Origin: a virus
IMG/VR virus record: IMGVR_UViG_3300006735_000013
Span: 95,579 to 159,578 of that record
Direction: 5' to 3' (one strand)
Length of the DNA: 64,000 nt
The notes under the pieces are model-generated. The model was given only the letters and a program-made list of their open reading frames with translations, made no database searches and was not told the DNA's origin. Below, piece after piece: positions 43,872-55,200 of this stretch (the first letter of the stretch is position 1; every line of letters starts with the position of its first letter). The position numbers were made by a program, and so were the translations under genes.

Positions 43872-45691
43872 TATGCTAAAATCGTTCCTTTGATATCGTC
43901 GATAAACTTTACTTCCCATATACTATTTTGCGGTATATAGATGTAGCTGTTGTCAGGTGCAGTGTTTTCTCTAATTTCATAAAAATAGTCAGTGTAATTA
44001 TTGCCGGTCAAAGAGGTAACCACGATTCCGTCTCTTGGGGATAGTCTGTCTACTTCAGGAATGTTTTGTACAATTCTCATTATCTCTGTTATATAAAGTG
44101 GTTCGCCAATTTCGGGTGGCACTGCTGAAAGTTCGTCAAATAATCTTTTCTTTATGTCTTCTATAGCCGTCTGTTGATTGACACCGGTCTGAAGACTGAG
44201 TCTGAACTCTATTCCAAGATTTATAATATTTGCATCAAATAGGTCAATACTGTCAGATATCATTCGTACAGAGTTTATCCATGTTTTTGTGTTTTGCTTT
44301 AGTAAAGATGAAGGTTTCTGCATCTTTCCGTCGGCGCCCTCGGCGATAAGGTAAGCGTTCAGATTCCTTCTAAGGTCGTTATCATCTCTAACTACTGACG
44401 CTCTTTTTATCGCCCCATATATTGCAGGCATACTATAGATAGCGGACACATAATCTTGTCGAGTGACCGCCCTCCCTTGAGCACCGAAGGTGCCTAAGTA
44501 CCTTCTTTTCAATTCCTCTGTATTGGGAATTGAAATATTCCCATTGATAGGTTCTTCGTTAGAGACCTGAACATTTTGTCTTATAAAATTGACTTTTGCT
44601 GAATCTAAATTCTGCTCATTCTTGAAAGACATGATAGGGTTCACAATCTGGTTAACTGTTCCGGCTGCAGCATTCGAATTTAAAGAAGTGTTACTCCTGT
44701 AGGTTATAGTCAAGGTTGTATTCTGTGGTGAGATCCCAAGACGATCAGAAGACGCCAACCTAGTTGGGTCAAGAGAAGGTGAGGAAATGTATGTTTTTCC
44801 TGATAACTTCACTGCCACTTTAGATGGGTCTGCAACTGAATTTGTCTTTAGGTCTGCATCTGAGCCGTGGCCGAATACGAGATAGTTCCTATTTAGACCC
44901 TTTTCTAAGACAAACCTTCTTGGTACTGGTTTTGCTTTTAATATTGAAGAGACCATGGGGTCTCTATTTTCAGGGTCTCGAATTGGGCGATAAATAACAT
45001 TTTGACTAAGATTATCAACTTGAAAGTATAAGTTACCTTCACTGTCTTCTACCTTTATCACTTCGGTCATAGTGGAGTCAGGTATTTCTATCTTTACAAA
45101 CCTTCGATGGGCCCCGACCTCAACAGTATGTGTACGCTCTTCGCCAGAAATAACAGGGATTCTTGCTTTTAGGATATAGTATTCTGGTCTGAATCCATCT
45201 GCTGTGAAATTATAGGCTGAGATTCTAGAATTGCTCTCATTTAGTGTTACATCATTTATCTGTGTGTACGTTGTTCCGCCCTGAGATCTATAAGTAGATC
45301 CTGCTTTTAGATTTATCTCATATGCAGTCTCTAGGCCAGGACCTATTGCGCTGGCCGGCTGAAGGACTGTGATGTCAACCTCTCCCACTCCGACCGGGTT
45401 TAGTTCCGGTGTTCCCCCATACGCCTGAATGTGTTGTATCAATATCTGAGGGTCTTTTGTAAAGTACGGTATTGCCTCATTGGCATTGTGATCCATATAA
45501 TAATGTAACTGATCTCCTATATAAGAGACCAAGTCTAACATCAGAGATCCAAATGATGACTTCTTGAAATCTTTGTAGGTGTCAGGATAGTATCTCTTTA
45601 CATTATCCATCAACTGTTCTCTTATTTCATTGAACGCAGTTTTTGTATAATCGACAGGTTGGACGTTTTTTGTCCTGTTGGTAGTAGTCAT
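43871..45691 (-). CDS. 6: Baseplate wedge protein, gp6/gpJ-type
   Basis: This 606-aa protein belongs to the T4 gp6 / P2 gpJ wedge family. The N-terminus shows the family pattern: F-N-E-I-R-E-Q-L...Y-P-D-T-Y-K-D-F-K-K-S-S-F-G-S-L-M-L-D-L-V-S-Y-I-G-D-Q-L-H-Y-Y-M-D...N-E-A. The C-terminal half includes N-T-E-E-L-K-R-R...G-R-A-V-T-R-Q-D-Y-V-S-A-I-Y (the T-x-x-D-Y signature) and a final helix/strand domain. gp6 forms the baseplate inner ring with gp25 and gp53 and couples baseplate opening to sheath contraction. It follows gp25 by 3 bases, the usual pair, with GGAGG before ATG 45691. Confidence 0.9.
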   Translation of the reverse strand: MTTTNRTKNVQPVDYTKTAFNEIREQLMDNVKRYYPDTYKDFKKSSFGSLMLDLVSYIGDQLHYYMDHNANEAIPYFTKDPQILIQHIQAYGGTPELNPVGVGEVDITVLQPASAIGPGLETAYEINLKAGSTYRSQGGTTYTQINDVTLNESNSRISAYNFTADGFRPEYYILKARIPVISGEERTHTVEVGAHRRFVKIEIPDSTMTEVIKVEDSEGNLYFQVDNLSQNVIYRPIRDPENRDPMVSSILKAKPVPRRFVLEKGLNRNYLVFGHGSDADLKTNSVADPSKVAVKLSGKTYISSPSLDPTRLASSDRLGISPQNTTLTITYRSNTSLNSNAAAGTVNQIVNPIMSFKNEQNLDSAKVNFIRQNVQVSNEEPINGNISIPNTEELKRRYLGTFGAQGRAVTRQDYVSAIYSMPAIYGAIKRASVVRDDNDLRRNLNAYLIAEGADGKMQKPSSLLKQNTKTWINSVRMISDSIDLFDANIINLGIEFRLSLQTGVNQQTAIEDIKKRLFDELSAVPPEIGEPLYITEIMRIVQNIPEVDRLSPRDGIVVTSLTGNNYTDYFYEIRENTAPDNSYIYIPQNSIWEVKFIDDIKGTILA

Positions 45692-45694
45692 GGC

Positions 45695-46162
45695 TTATTC
45701 GAATCCTCCCATCTTTGCGATTTCACTATTAAGGTCGCCTATGTACACTTCACTTGGTTCAACTTTTGTCAGGTTTATCTCCAATGTGTCTGTTGCATTT
45801 AAGTTTCTTATGGTATATGATATCCTCAATACAGTTGATAGATTGTCTTGATCATTTTCAGTACTCACAAATTCTGCAGACCCTAGACTCACTATAGGTA
45901 AATACTTCTTTAGCTGCTCTGCTATTTTATATCGAATATTTGATAACTCTTCTGATCCATAAGTTTCAAACAAGTATGTTGGCAACCCGATTCCTAAGTC
46001 TGGTCTATTTGGCCACTCGCCCTGCACTGTTTTGAGCAAAAACACAAAATCTTGTTTTATCGATTCTTGCACATTAGCAACTGATGCGTAGGGCCCGAAA
46101 GTGTCATCAATTCGCAGCGGCCATTTAGGTTGCAGCTGATTTGGTACGTTGTATATCGCCAT
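45695..46162 (-). CDS. 25: Baseplate wedge protein, gp25-type
   Basis: A 155-aa gp25/GpW-like (lysozyme-like family name) wedge protein. It shows F-G-P-Y-A...V-Q-E-S-I-K-Q-D-F-V-F-L-L-K-T-V-Q-G-E-W then P-D-L-G-I-G-L-P-T-Y-L-F-E, matching the family's T-x-x-G-E and G-x-G-L-x-x-x-L-F-E motifs. In contractile tails gp25 initiates sheath polymerisation and sits with gp6 in the wedge. Size agrees with T4 gp25 (132 aa). GAGG precedes ATG 46162, and a short gap with an ACTATTTA element separates it from the giant gene upstream. Confidence 0.9.
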   Translation of the reverse strand: MAIYNVPNQLQPKWPLRIDDTFGPYASVANVQESIKQDFVFLLKTVQGEWPNRPDLGIGLPTYLFETYGSEELSNIRYKIAEQLKKYLPIVSLGSAEFVSTENDQDNLSTVLRISYTIRNLNATDTLEINLTKVEPSEVYIGDLNSEIAKMGGFE

Positions 46163-46178
46163 ATTATAAACCTCAAAC

Positions 46179-46187
46179 TTAAATAGT
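46179..46187 (-). promoter_or_regulatory. ACTATTTAA element before gp25
   Basis: The coding strand of the 54-base gap before gp25 reads GTACTATTTAAGTTTGAGG, so the element directly precedes the GAGG ribosome site, the same arrangement as at 14040-14048. Confidence 0.35.
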
Positions 46188-46216
46188 ACTGTGAATCATA
46201 ATTTCTTTCGCTGATG

Positions 46217-49200
46217 TTATTCTTCAGGGGTTGGCATGTCTCCAAATGGCTTAGGTTCCTCGTTGCTGTTGGGGCACTCTGGGGCATTTTGGATTTGCTC
46301 CTTTGAATATGGGGTCTCTCCGCAGCCGGAAAGCTCCCTCTGACGGATGTCTCCCGGCAATTCTTGGAAAGATAACGCCAAGGCTGTCAATGGGCTTAGC
46401 GGATGTCCATAGCGGCCGAAATTCCAAGGCTTTGCTTCTTCTGTTTCCCAGAGTGGTTCTTCGTCTTCCCTACAAGGTATATCAAAAACAAATGCGCCGT
46501 CAACAAGGGCAATGGGGCCCTTATACATATAACCTAAAAAGTGCTTCATTGTCCTCTTCATTGGTGTTGTGCTGGGGCCGTTGATCACGTCAAATAATTT
46601 ACCTATAGAATACGCCAGATCGCCGCCGAAAGCGGAAACAAGTGGTGCATATCTGCCCGTCTTGAGACCGTCTGGAATCTTGTCTAGTCCTGCGGTAAGC
46701 TGCTCCACCTCACCTTTATACTTCTTATTCCACTCTGGACTCCACTGCACTGCTGACCATTTCAACTTGTCAATATCGCAATTATCCCAGTGTAATTTCA
46801 TCTCTTTATAAGCAGGATCTACTGCAGAGGCCATGCCTCTAAACAATATCGCTGGAAACAGCAATATCATTTCCAGTAGCCTATCCCAGAAGTCCTCAAT
46901 AATCTCGCCAAAAAGATTAGGAAAGTCGAAGCACTTCATCTCCGCGGCGTTGGATGTTGCATTATTTGTTGCAAAATTATATAAATCAGATTGACTCAGC
47001 GAATCTAAAATCTGCAAGCGCTCTGATGAATTCATTCCTGTAGCGGCCATTAAAAATGCCAGTGCGCGTTTGGGAGATTGCATAACTGTTCTCATATCTC
47101 CATAGCCTGCGAGCATAGAGGTAACAAACGCAGTGGAAACTGCCTGATACCTTTTTATTGGATATATATAATTGAATACCTGTTTAGAATCATTATTGTT
47201 TATAAGCTCCTGGGTCATCCAGTTTTTCCTTCTATTGAAATCAAACTCAAAAGTATTCCAATTTATACAAGTAAAATCACTAGACCCAAATTCACTAAGA
47301 GTCTCATCATAACTTGATACTGGGGATGTTAGATACCTTGACTTTTCTTCATCTCCCAGAAACATCAAGAAGCTTCTATATTCTTCAGAAATTTTCTGTA
47401 TTGGGCCGGATTGATTAACAAAGTTTCTGTATTGCTGCTCCGTCAAATCACCATCACCATCTTGACCTAAATAGGAGTTTGCCACAAGTCTAGATACTTG
47501 CTTCACTTCACTTCTACGATAAAGGCCGCTGAGGGTTTGACCATCAAAGCCAGAGAGATCAAGTAAGGCTGATCTTATAAAATTTTCGGATATACCCGAA
47601 TGCCTAGTAAACGCCGCTCTATATTGATCAGCGTGCCTTGTTATTATGGATTCCTGGCGCTGGCCTGGTCGAAGATATGAAAGTTTTTGATGCTCTAGCA
47701 TTTCAGAATTTAGGTGAATCGCCGACATAACATTTCTATATACGTCTTCATAATATACCTCCTCTGTACCTTGTGATAAATTCACTCCCAACTGCCTTTG
47801 AGAGTAATTTGATAGAAAGCTGTTTCGATCTTGCTGTTCTAACACTAATTCGCTGAAAGTATAAAAGTCTAACTTTGAAAGAAACTTCGAAATATTACCG
47901 GAATCGATATCTTCAATATCTAAATCTGACCTCATTCTCTCAACTGTAGAGGCATCTGGTCTTAGTGAATTGTTGTATATAAAATCTATCCACTGCTCTA
48001 AACTATAAAGACCTTCGTCAGTGGTTGGGCGCTGCAAGGTTTTTGCAAAGTTTGGGCGGCCTGAAACTGCCAAAAGATACAATATCTCTGCAGAAGTATA
48101 TGCAGCTGAAGTCTCTAACACCATCTTCATGAAACTATGCAGATAATATAAGCGGTAGCTAGAGGACAAAAAGTGCTCATTTTGCATAGTATATTCGGAC
48201 TCTACGCAAAAAGATGTTGAGTATACTGACTTATAATAAAGCTTTGTGATTACATTATATACACTTTCAAATGCAGAGATCGCAAGATCTTTTGGTATAG
48301 CGCGAATCTGCTCTTGTGTCTGAGCATCTATGCTGCTTAATATAAAAGCGTCAGATATTGCATAAGGAGCTCTATCTTCGTCTCCCGGGGTGAGTGGGAT
48401 AGTTGATTGAACGAGTCTTCCAGCATTAAATTCAGACGCAAATTTTGTAAAATCAAACACCGAGAGCGGGTTACCGCGGTCGAGTGATGTATTACTTACA
48501 GTTACATAAGATACTAAACTTGAAATAAACAGACTAAGGTCTTCTAAAGATATACGGCCGTCATTTATATATAAAGATGATCCCGCCTCTTTTGTGAAAA
48601 AAGTTTCCATCTTGTTGTAGTTGACATTATTGTAGCCCGGGCCGTCAATCTGAATTCCTACCGGGCGATCAGTTGTTATGAAGTCAGGATCATATTGATC
48701 TCCCAAGATGTGTAAATATTTTACTACTCCCCTGTAGTCGTCATCTCTAGCTACATCATCGCGTGGTATGGCAATATCTTCAACGTCCCTTTCACCTGGG
48801 AATATAGTGCAGAAACCAGGCTGCTTCCATGGTGATTCATAATAATAATAACTGGGTTCGAGTATTCCGTCACGGTCAATTTCTTCCTGAGTTTTACTTA
48901 CTCGGGTGCGGAAGCCATCTAGCTCATTGCCGCCAGGCCACTGGGCGTTGTCAGATACTCTCCAGTATAGTTCCGCCCTTTTTTGAGGCAGCGGATTCAT
49001 TGTCCAAATTGTATACGGTGTCAATTTTCTGTATTCTTGGCGGCGATGATGGCGGCCTCCGTTGCGGGCGATGTTTGAACCCCACTGAAACTTATCCGAA
49101 TAACTTAAGCATAATGGTATATTTTGCTGCCATGGAGATCGGTTATAGTCTGTCAAATTTGCTCTCATGTAGGAATTTGTTCCCAGTGGGCCGCCCAATA

Positions 49201-52200
49201 TATCACGAATTGCTGAGGCAGGCTGAACATCATTTCCAGTAGTATATTTCCTAGAAGTATGGCCCCATAAAGAATCTGATCTTCTACTGTTAGTATAATC
49301 CTCTATAACATTGCCCAAAGAAAAAGACATTTTGTGAAAGCCGGCAAAACTAAAAACATCAACGTCTTCATAAAAAAAGTGAAAAGATCTTAGATGGTTT
49401 CTCTTGATATACTTGCCATTTTCTTCGTAGCGCGTGAAATTTGCAACTGTTGGCACACGAGAATCAATTCCTGATGGATAGAATAAGACACCAGTACCAT
49501 CCATATTTTCTTGTGGTGTCCTATACTGTGATTTTGCCAACAGTTTGCCGCGGTCGGCGAAGAGTCTATCTAATTCGTCGTCACTATTGAAGGTCGGCGA
49601 GCTTGTTTCATTCTCGAATATTCTTGAATAAATTCGCTCGATTGAACAAAATTGATTGTTTATATCTGGATTTGCTGGATTTGCAACATAGATCTCTTCA
49701 TTAGCGCGATGATCTCTTATAAAGTCTGTTGTTAGATCTGGAAATTCTTCATATCCTGGATACTCTCTAATATTTTCAATTTTTAGTGCTAAGTTTCTTG
49801 CTTCGTCAAAGGGCATATTGTCGGCAAACCTTTGTGCGATATCTTCTGATACATCCCTGTGTGTTTGATCGACAAATGCTACATATTCAGACATGATCCC
49901 GTTTAAGGCAGCATTTAGCTTTTCAGTGTTTTCTTGCACCGCGTGAGCAAAGCCCAGGCCGTCGGCGTTGGGGGCGCGGTCGGGTGTCAGGATATCGTGT
50001 ATATTTCTTATGTATTCAGGCGGAACGATTCGGCAATAAGCTTCTTTTGGAGTGACACTACCCTCATCAAACACCTGAGTTAACAACACTCTAATCGGAA
50101 TTTTATAAAAATTAGCTGGTAGTAAGTTATCTTGTTCAACTGACAGACCTTCTTCTGTTCTTTCTGGAGTCTGGTGGAGCAAGATTTTAGATTTTTCTCT
50201 TGCTGCAGAAAAATCTATAGGCGCCACTGCAAGGTCTCGGCCGTAAAACTTAGATCTTGTTACATCTGTAGTATTTATTGTTGGCGCTGTCCAATAAGAA
50301 GTATTGCTGTAATTAGTCTGTCTATCTATTCCCATTGGGCGGGCCAGAAATGGTGCTGCACGGCCGTCGATGTCCCTGCTATAGAGAATCCTGCCGGTCT
50401 GTGTTAGTTTGACATCGCCAGTGCCATATTCTAGCCAGGCGTTGTTCCGCGTGGCAAAAGCCACGCCGTCATTGATAGGGGAGGCGGCCTCGCCATATAG
50501 ACGTTGAATTTGATTCATTGCTGAAGAGAAACTGCCCATCAATTCTTCTGATGGGGAAAAATTCATAACAGAAGGGTCTTGCGTTTCCCCTATAGAAAAT
50601 GATCCGTTCATCCCTATTATCAGAGAAGCTGTATCTGCAAAAGTAAATACCGTTTCTTTCCATACCTCTTCTGTGTATAATGGGCCCTCATCGTCAGAGT
50701 ATATTTGTTTTATACGATCGTATATTTGTTCTGTCCTTATTTTTCCAATTGGATTAGTATAAACTCTTTGTGGTGCAAAATTATCATTAGGATCTCTGAC
50801 ATGTTCTAAAGAATCACCGGGACCAGATTCATAATCCCCGTCTAAGTCACGGCCGAAAGTGTGACCCCTGAGTAGTGAGATATCGTGCACAGAACCTACA
50901 GATGCTCTAATAAGCGTATTTGCTGTACTGTCTTTAAACGTCTCTACGTTTACAGAATTATCAAACTTAGAACCTCTATACCTTCTGTAGTCATGGTTAT
51001 TATCTCTTGAAACCAGATCTATGAATCCGGGATTGGCCTCTAATAGCTCCATATCACCATCATTGATATCATTTACTAAATGAAGATATTCCTCGCCATT
51101 CGCTGGTAATATGTAATACTTAGTATCTCTTTGCGTACGCTCAACATATGGGAAAAAATCAACGAATGGCTGTGTTACATCGCGATTTCTCACTGCGTCT
51201 CCTTCGATATAGTCAGACGACACTAGGCCGTCGATGATCAAACCACCATCGGGAGAAGAGCTGACATCATAAGCATGTAGGCCGTTGTAATAATAGGCGT
51301 GTTCATCCCTGATTGTATCGATTGGTTCAGTTACGAAATCTTTTGTAAAGTTTATAATCCTTCTTTCTTTTCTTATGAATCTCGTGGGTGTCCTTCGAAT
51401 AGAATCTGGAAAGCTATTAGCTGCAGGATAGGGAGTGTATCTTCTATCATCAGTATCCCTACCTTCTTCGTATACCATGCAGCCTAGCAAGTGGCTGATG
51501 AGTTTTTCCATATCTCCGCCGCCTGTTATTGAACGAATTCCATCAATGAAGTCCCTTACATGGTATACTTCAAAAAGGGCCGAAACGTCGTCTGTGCTTT
51601 CCGCTGTTGTTCCGCTTGATGAACCCGGTAAATCGGCCTGAAACAGGTCATAGTCGTTGAGATCTGGAAATCTAAGGTTTGTAAATCTGGAAAAAGAATC
51701 CCTTAAATTCAACCTCTCTATATTCCTGTTTCTTCTTTCTACTCTTGTCAGATGCTCATCTGGTGAGTTAGCAATATCGGCGTCAATAAAATTGAGTATT
51801 ATTTCCCTACTTGGCAAAATTATTGATTCCATTCTGGCTAGGGGGCCCCTCACTTCTAGAAGGTGCTCAATATGAAAAAAGTTCTTTTTTCCCTCTAAGA
51901 ATTCATTATTAGCACGTTCGCTATAAAGTGGATGTTGCCAGTAAAAATCTTGCGGCACTTGATCTAAAACAATGTCTCTGTCTCGCACTCTGTTACCCTC
52001 AATGTCTACCACTTCGTTGGAGACTGGGTCTACTCTGTATCTTATTTCGTTTAGGTTACCCGGAGAAACTATGCGAGATACATTTGTTTGCGGAACAAAG
52101 TTCATTATAAACCAATTATAATAATCGACTCCTCTTTGATTATCGAAAATTCTCTTGCAAGAATCTTGTACCTGGTACACCTGTGTCATAACCAAGTTTC

Positions 52201-55200
52201 TCAATGCTGATTTTGATTGCTGTATGCCTGTCACTCTCTCTGCTATGTCTTTCCATTTCCCATCTAGTATTTGTGAGCTTTCTAATTCTTGAAAGATAAA
52301 CTCATATACAAAATCTTGAAAGAATGGCTCGTCGGCAATGGATTCTATGTCCCAAACAGAATATGCTATAGATCCCTTGAGCAACAATTCCACCAAACAT
52401 ACACGAACAAAACCAACAAGAGCAACATTTTGAATTGCTTTTTCGATTGGGCCCAAATCATCAATATCTAAGTTTTCTGGATTGTTTTCCGGTTTTGACA
52501 TCTCTTTTCTTATTTGGTCATTCAACTCATCTGTCACCATTTTTTCGAATGATAGAATACCAAATTGGGATACATTGTATTTATTCTTGTAGCAGCCCTC
52601 TTCTTGTGAAAAATATAACTCTCCGTTCACTCTTCTTTTTAGTTCTGGGTAGTAATTTTCTTCATCAAACATTCTAGAATTCTCTAGAGAAAAGAATATT
52701 TGCTCAAAAATACCTTCTGAAAACTGTAATGTTCCTTCCCTATAAAAATATCTTTTTATAAAGCTTTCTGGGTCTGAATTCCAGTTATTTATACCTAAGA
52801 GGTCTTCTCTTTCTCCGTCTTCTAAGTTTTCTAAATCTTGCCTTGTGTCATATATAGAATTTGCAGAATCTTTGATACTATTCCAAAACTTTCTGGTAAA
52901 AAGTTCTCGCCTAGTATAAGACCCTGGAGATATATCTGAGATCGCCTCTTCGTATATTTGTCTTTCTTCTTCTTGTTCCGGAGTTATACTCGATTCATCT
53001 AGGCCCGGGCCAGGAATTGTATCGCAATATTCGAAAGTTTTTGGGCCGCGGAAAAGAGGACTATCCTGTATTCTAATGGTATACGGGTCGAAGGCGCTAG
53101 TATTTGATTCTTCTGGACTCTTGAATTCCAGCATTTCGACATTCGATGAAATTGGTCCTAAATTAGCTGATAACTTTAGAGTTTGAGTCTCTCTCCCCGT
53201 GCTCGCCTCTTCTATCAGCTGCCTTGATGATCTTGTTCTTTCGATTTCGTTTTCATAAGATAGTGTCATTACTTGTCTTATGATATCTAAATAGCCATCG
53301 TAGTTTATTGTAGTGGATATACTTTCAAGATGTGTTTGCAATTCTCCCTGAAGTTCGCCCAACCTATCTGATATCAGTTCCAGTAGTATATTTTCGCGCG
53401 CGTTTGGAATATCACTTTGTTTTGCTATCTTATATCTGTACACAAATCTAAAGTCTTTTAGTGGTGAATTATCTCCGTCTATTTCTATGTTTCTGTTTCT
53501 TCTTGAATAGTCTTGTATATTGTTAGTATTGAATCTGTATGAGTCTTGACTGACGCCGATTGGCTTTAAGGCCAAGGCAAATATGTTTCCATAGCTGCCT
53601 CTATTATCGTATTCTATTTTCTCACCATTATTTGGATAGTCTTGTGGAATAGAGCCATTTGGCACAAAAGCAAATCCGGAGTATGCTTGCATGACTTTTA
53701 TTCCAGTATCTCTGTACTCAGCGGTCTCGTAGACTTGATACAATACATGAAGTTGTTCGGTTAGATTTCTTACATTGTTGTCCCTGTCAGCTAACATCGA
53801 AAATAATTTAAGATTTTCTGCAATGGTTTCCACAATTATTGACGCTTCTTCATTGTATTCTCTATCGGAAGGTATAGGTAACCTTGAGCTTTTCAAAAAC
53901 AATGCTGGCGAGTATGCTGTTAGAGAGCTGATATAGCCCTTTTTAGCTGTGTCAAAAATGTCTTTTGCAGAGTTTGACATCTGTTTCATCAAGACAGGCG
54001 GAAGGCCATTCATTATAGAATCTGGATTTGAAAAATTCACAATATCTGGCATTGCTGCAGACAAACCACCACGCATCAAAGCTTCGATGGCTGTGGCTTC
54101 AGACATCATGTTTTTGTTTGCCATGTCAAGAGCATGCTCTATTTCCTCATCTGTTGCGTTATTAGCTAACATCTGCCGTCTTATTTGGTCTAAATAACTT
54201 GATGTATCTTCGCAACTTGAAGAGCCAATAACTCTAGTTACTTGAGACAACTGCTGACACATTGACTCTGGAATATAAAAAGAGATTGTTTCAAAAAAAC
54301 TTCTTAGTGTTTCTTCTGCGTTTATTTCTCTTATTCCCGCTTTCTTTGCCAGTTTCAAAAGAAGGTTCATGGTTGGGTCATCTATGGGGCCGCCTTGCAG
54401 AATTCTGCACAATTCCTCACCTGTAAGTATTTTTCCCATATCATCTATGAATTCAGGTGCTTTTTCAATACTCTCTTCGCTTAGAAATAGATCAGTCAAA
54501 GCGTTCGTAAATGCCTTTTGCATTAATGGTGATGCGGCTGCAGCCTGGCCGAATAATTCGTCCCTTAAATGCTCTCCACAAATTGGAACTTTCAAAAATT
54601 GAAGCAACATCTTTACAAAAGAACATAATATTCTATTTAATATCTGTTCCCATTGGTCCATCAAGAAACCTATCAAACCCTTATACCACCCAAAAATAGA
54701 AAAATCCGGAGTGCCTGGTAATGAGAATTTTGGTATGTCGAATCTTACTGCTGGTATTTTTGTGCACTTTAGGTAGTCACACAATAATTTTCCTGGAGAA
54801 AAGTGATACACAAAGTCCATCAATAATTCTCTATAACTGGTGCACTCAGGGCCGAAGAGATCCAGGGCTTCATCTGTTCCAAAATCAGCTTCCAAGAACT
54901 GAGATGTGAAGTTTTCCGTTTGACCCTTCCACCAACCCTTTGCCGTATCGGTGGCGCCATTTACCGTTGCTTCATAATATCTATAGATAGGGTTGTGTTT
55001 TTCGGGCTCTATCGCCTTGATTTTTGGTGTATATTTTATTATAAATGCCAAACCTTTCTTACCGAACCCTAAGCCGCTAGCGCAAACAGAAAGACCATCC
55101 AAAGCCCAATCTGTCGCATGCGAAGCAGCACTACCGAGGGGCTTGCCTAAAGTGTCTTGAAAGCTTTCTAAAAATCTTTGATCTGAGCCTCTCATGGCTT

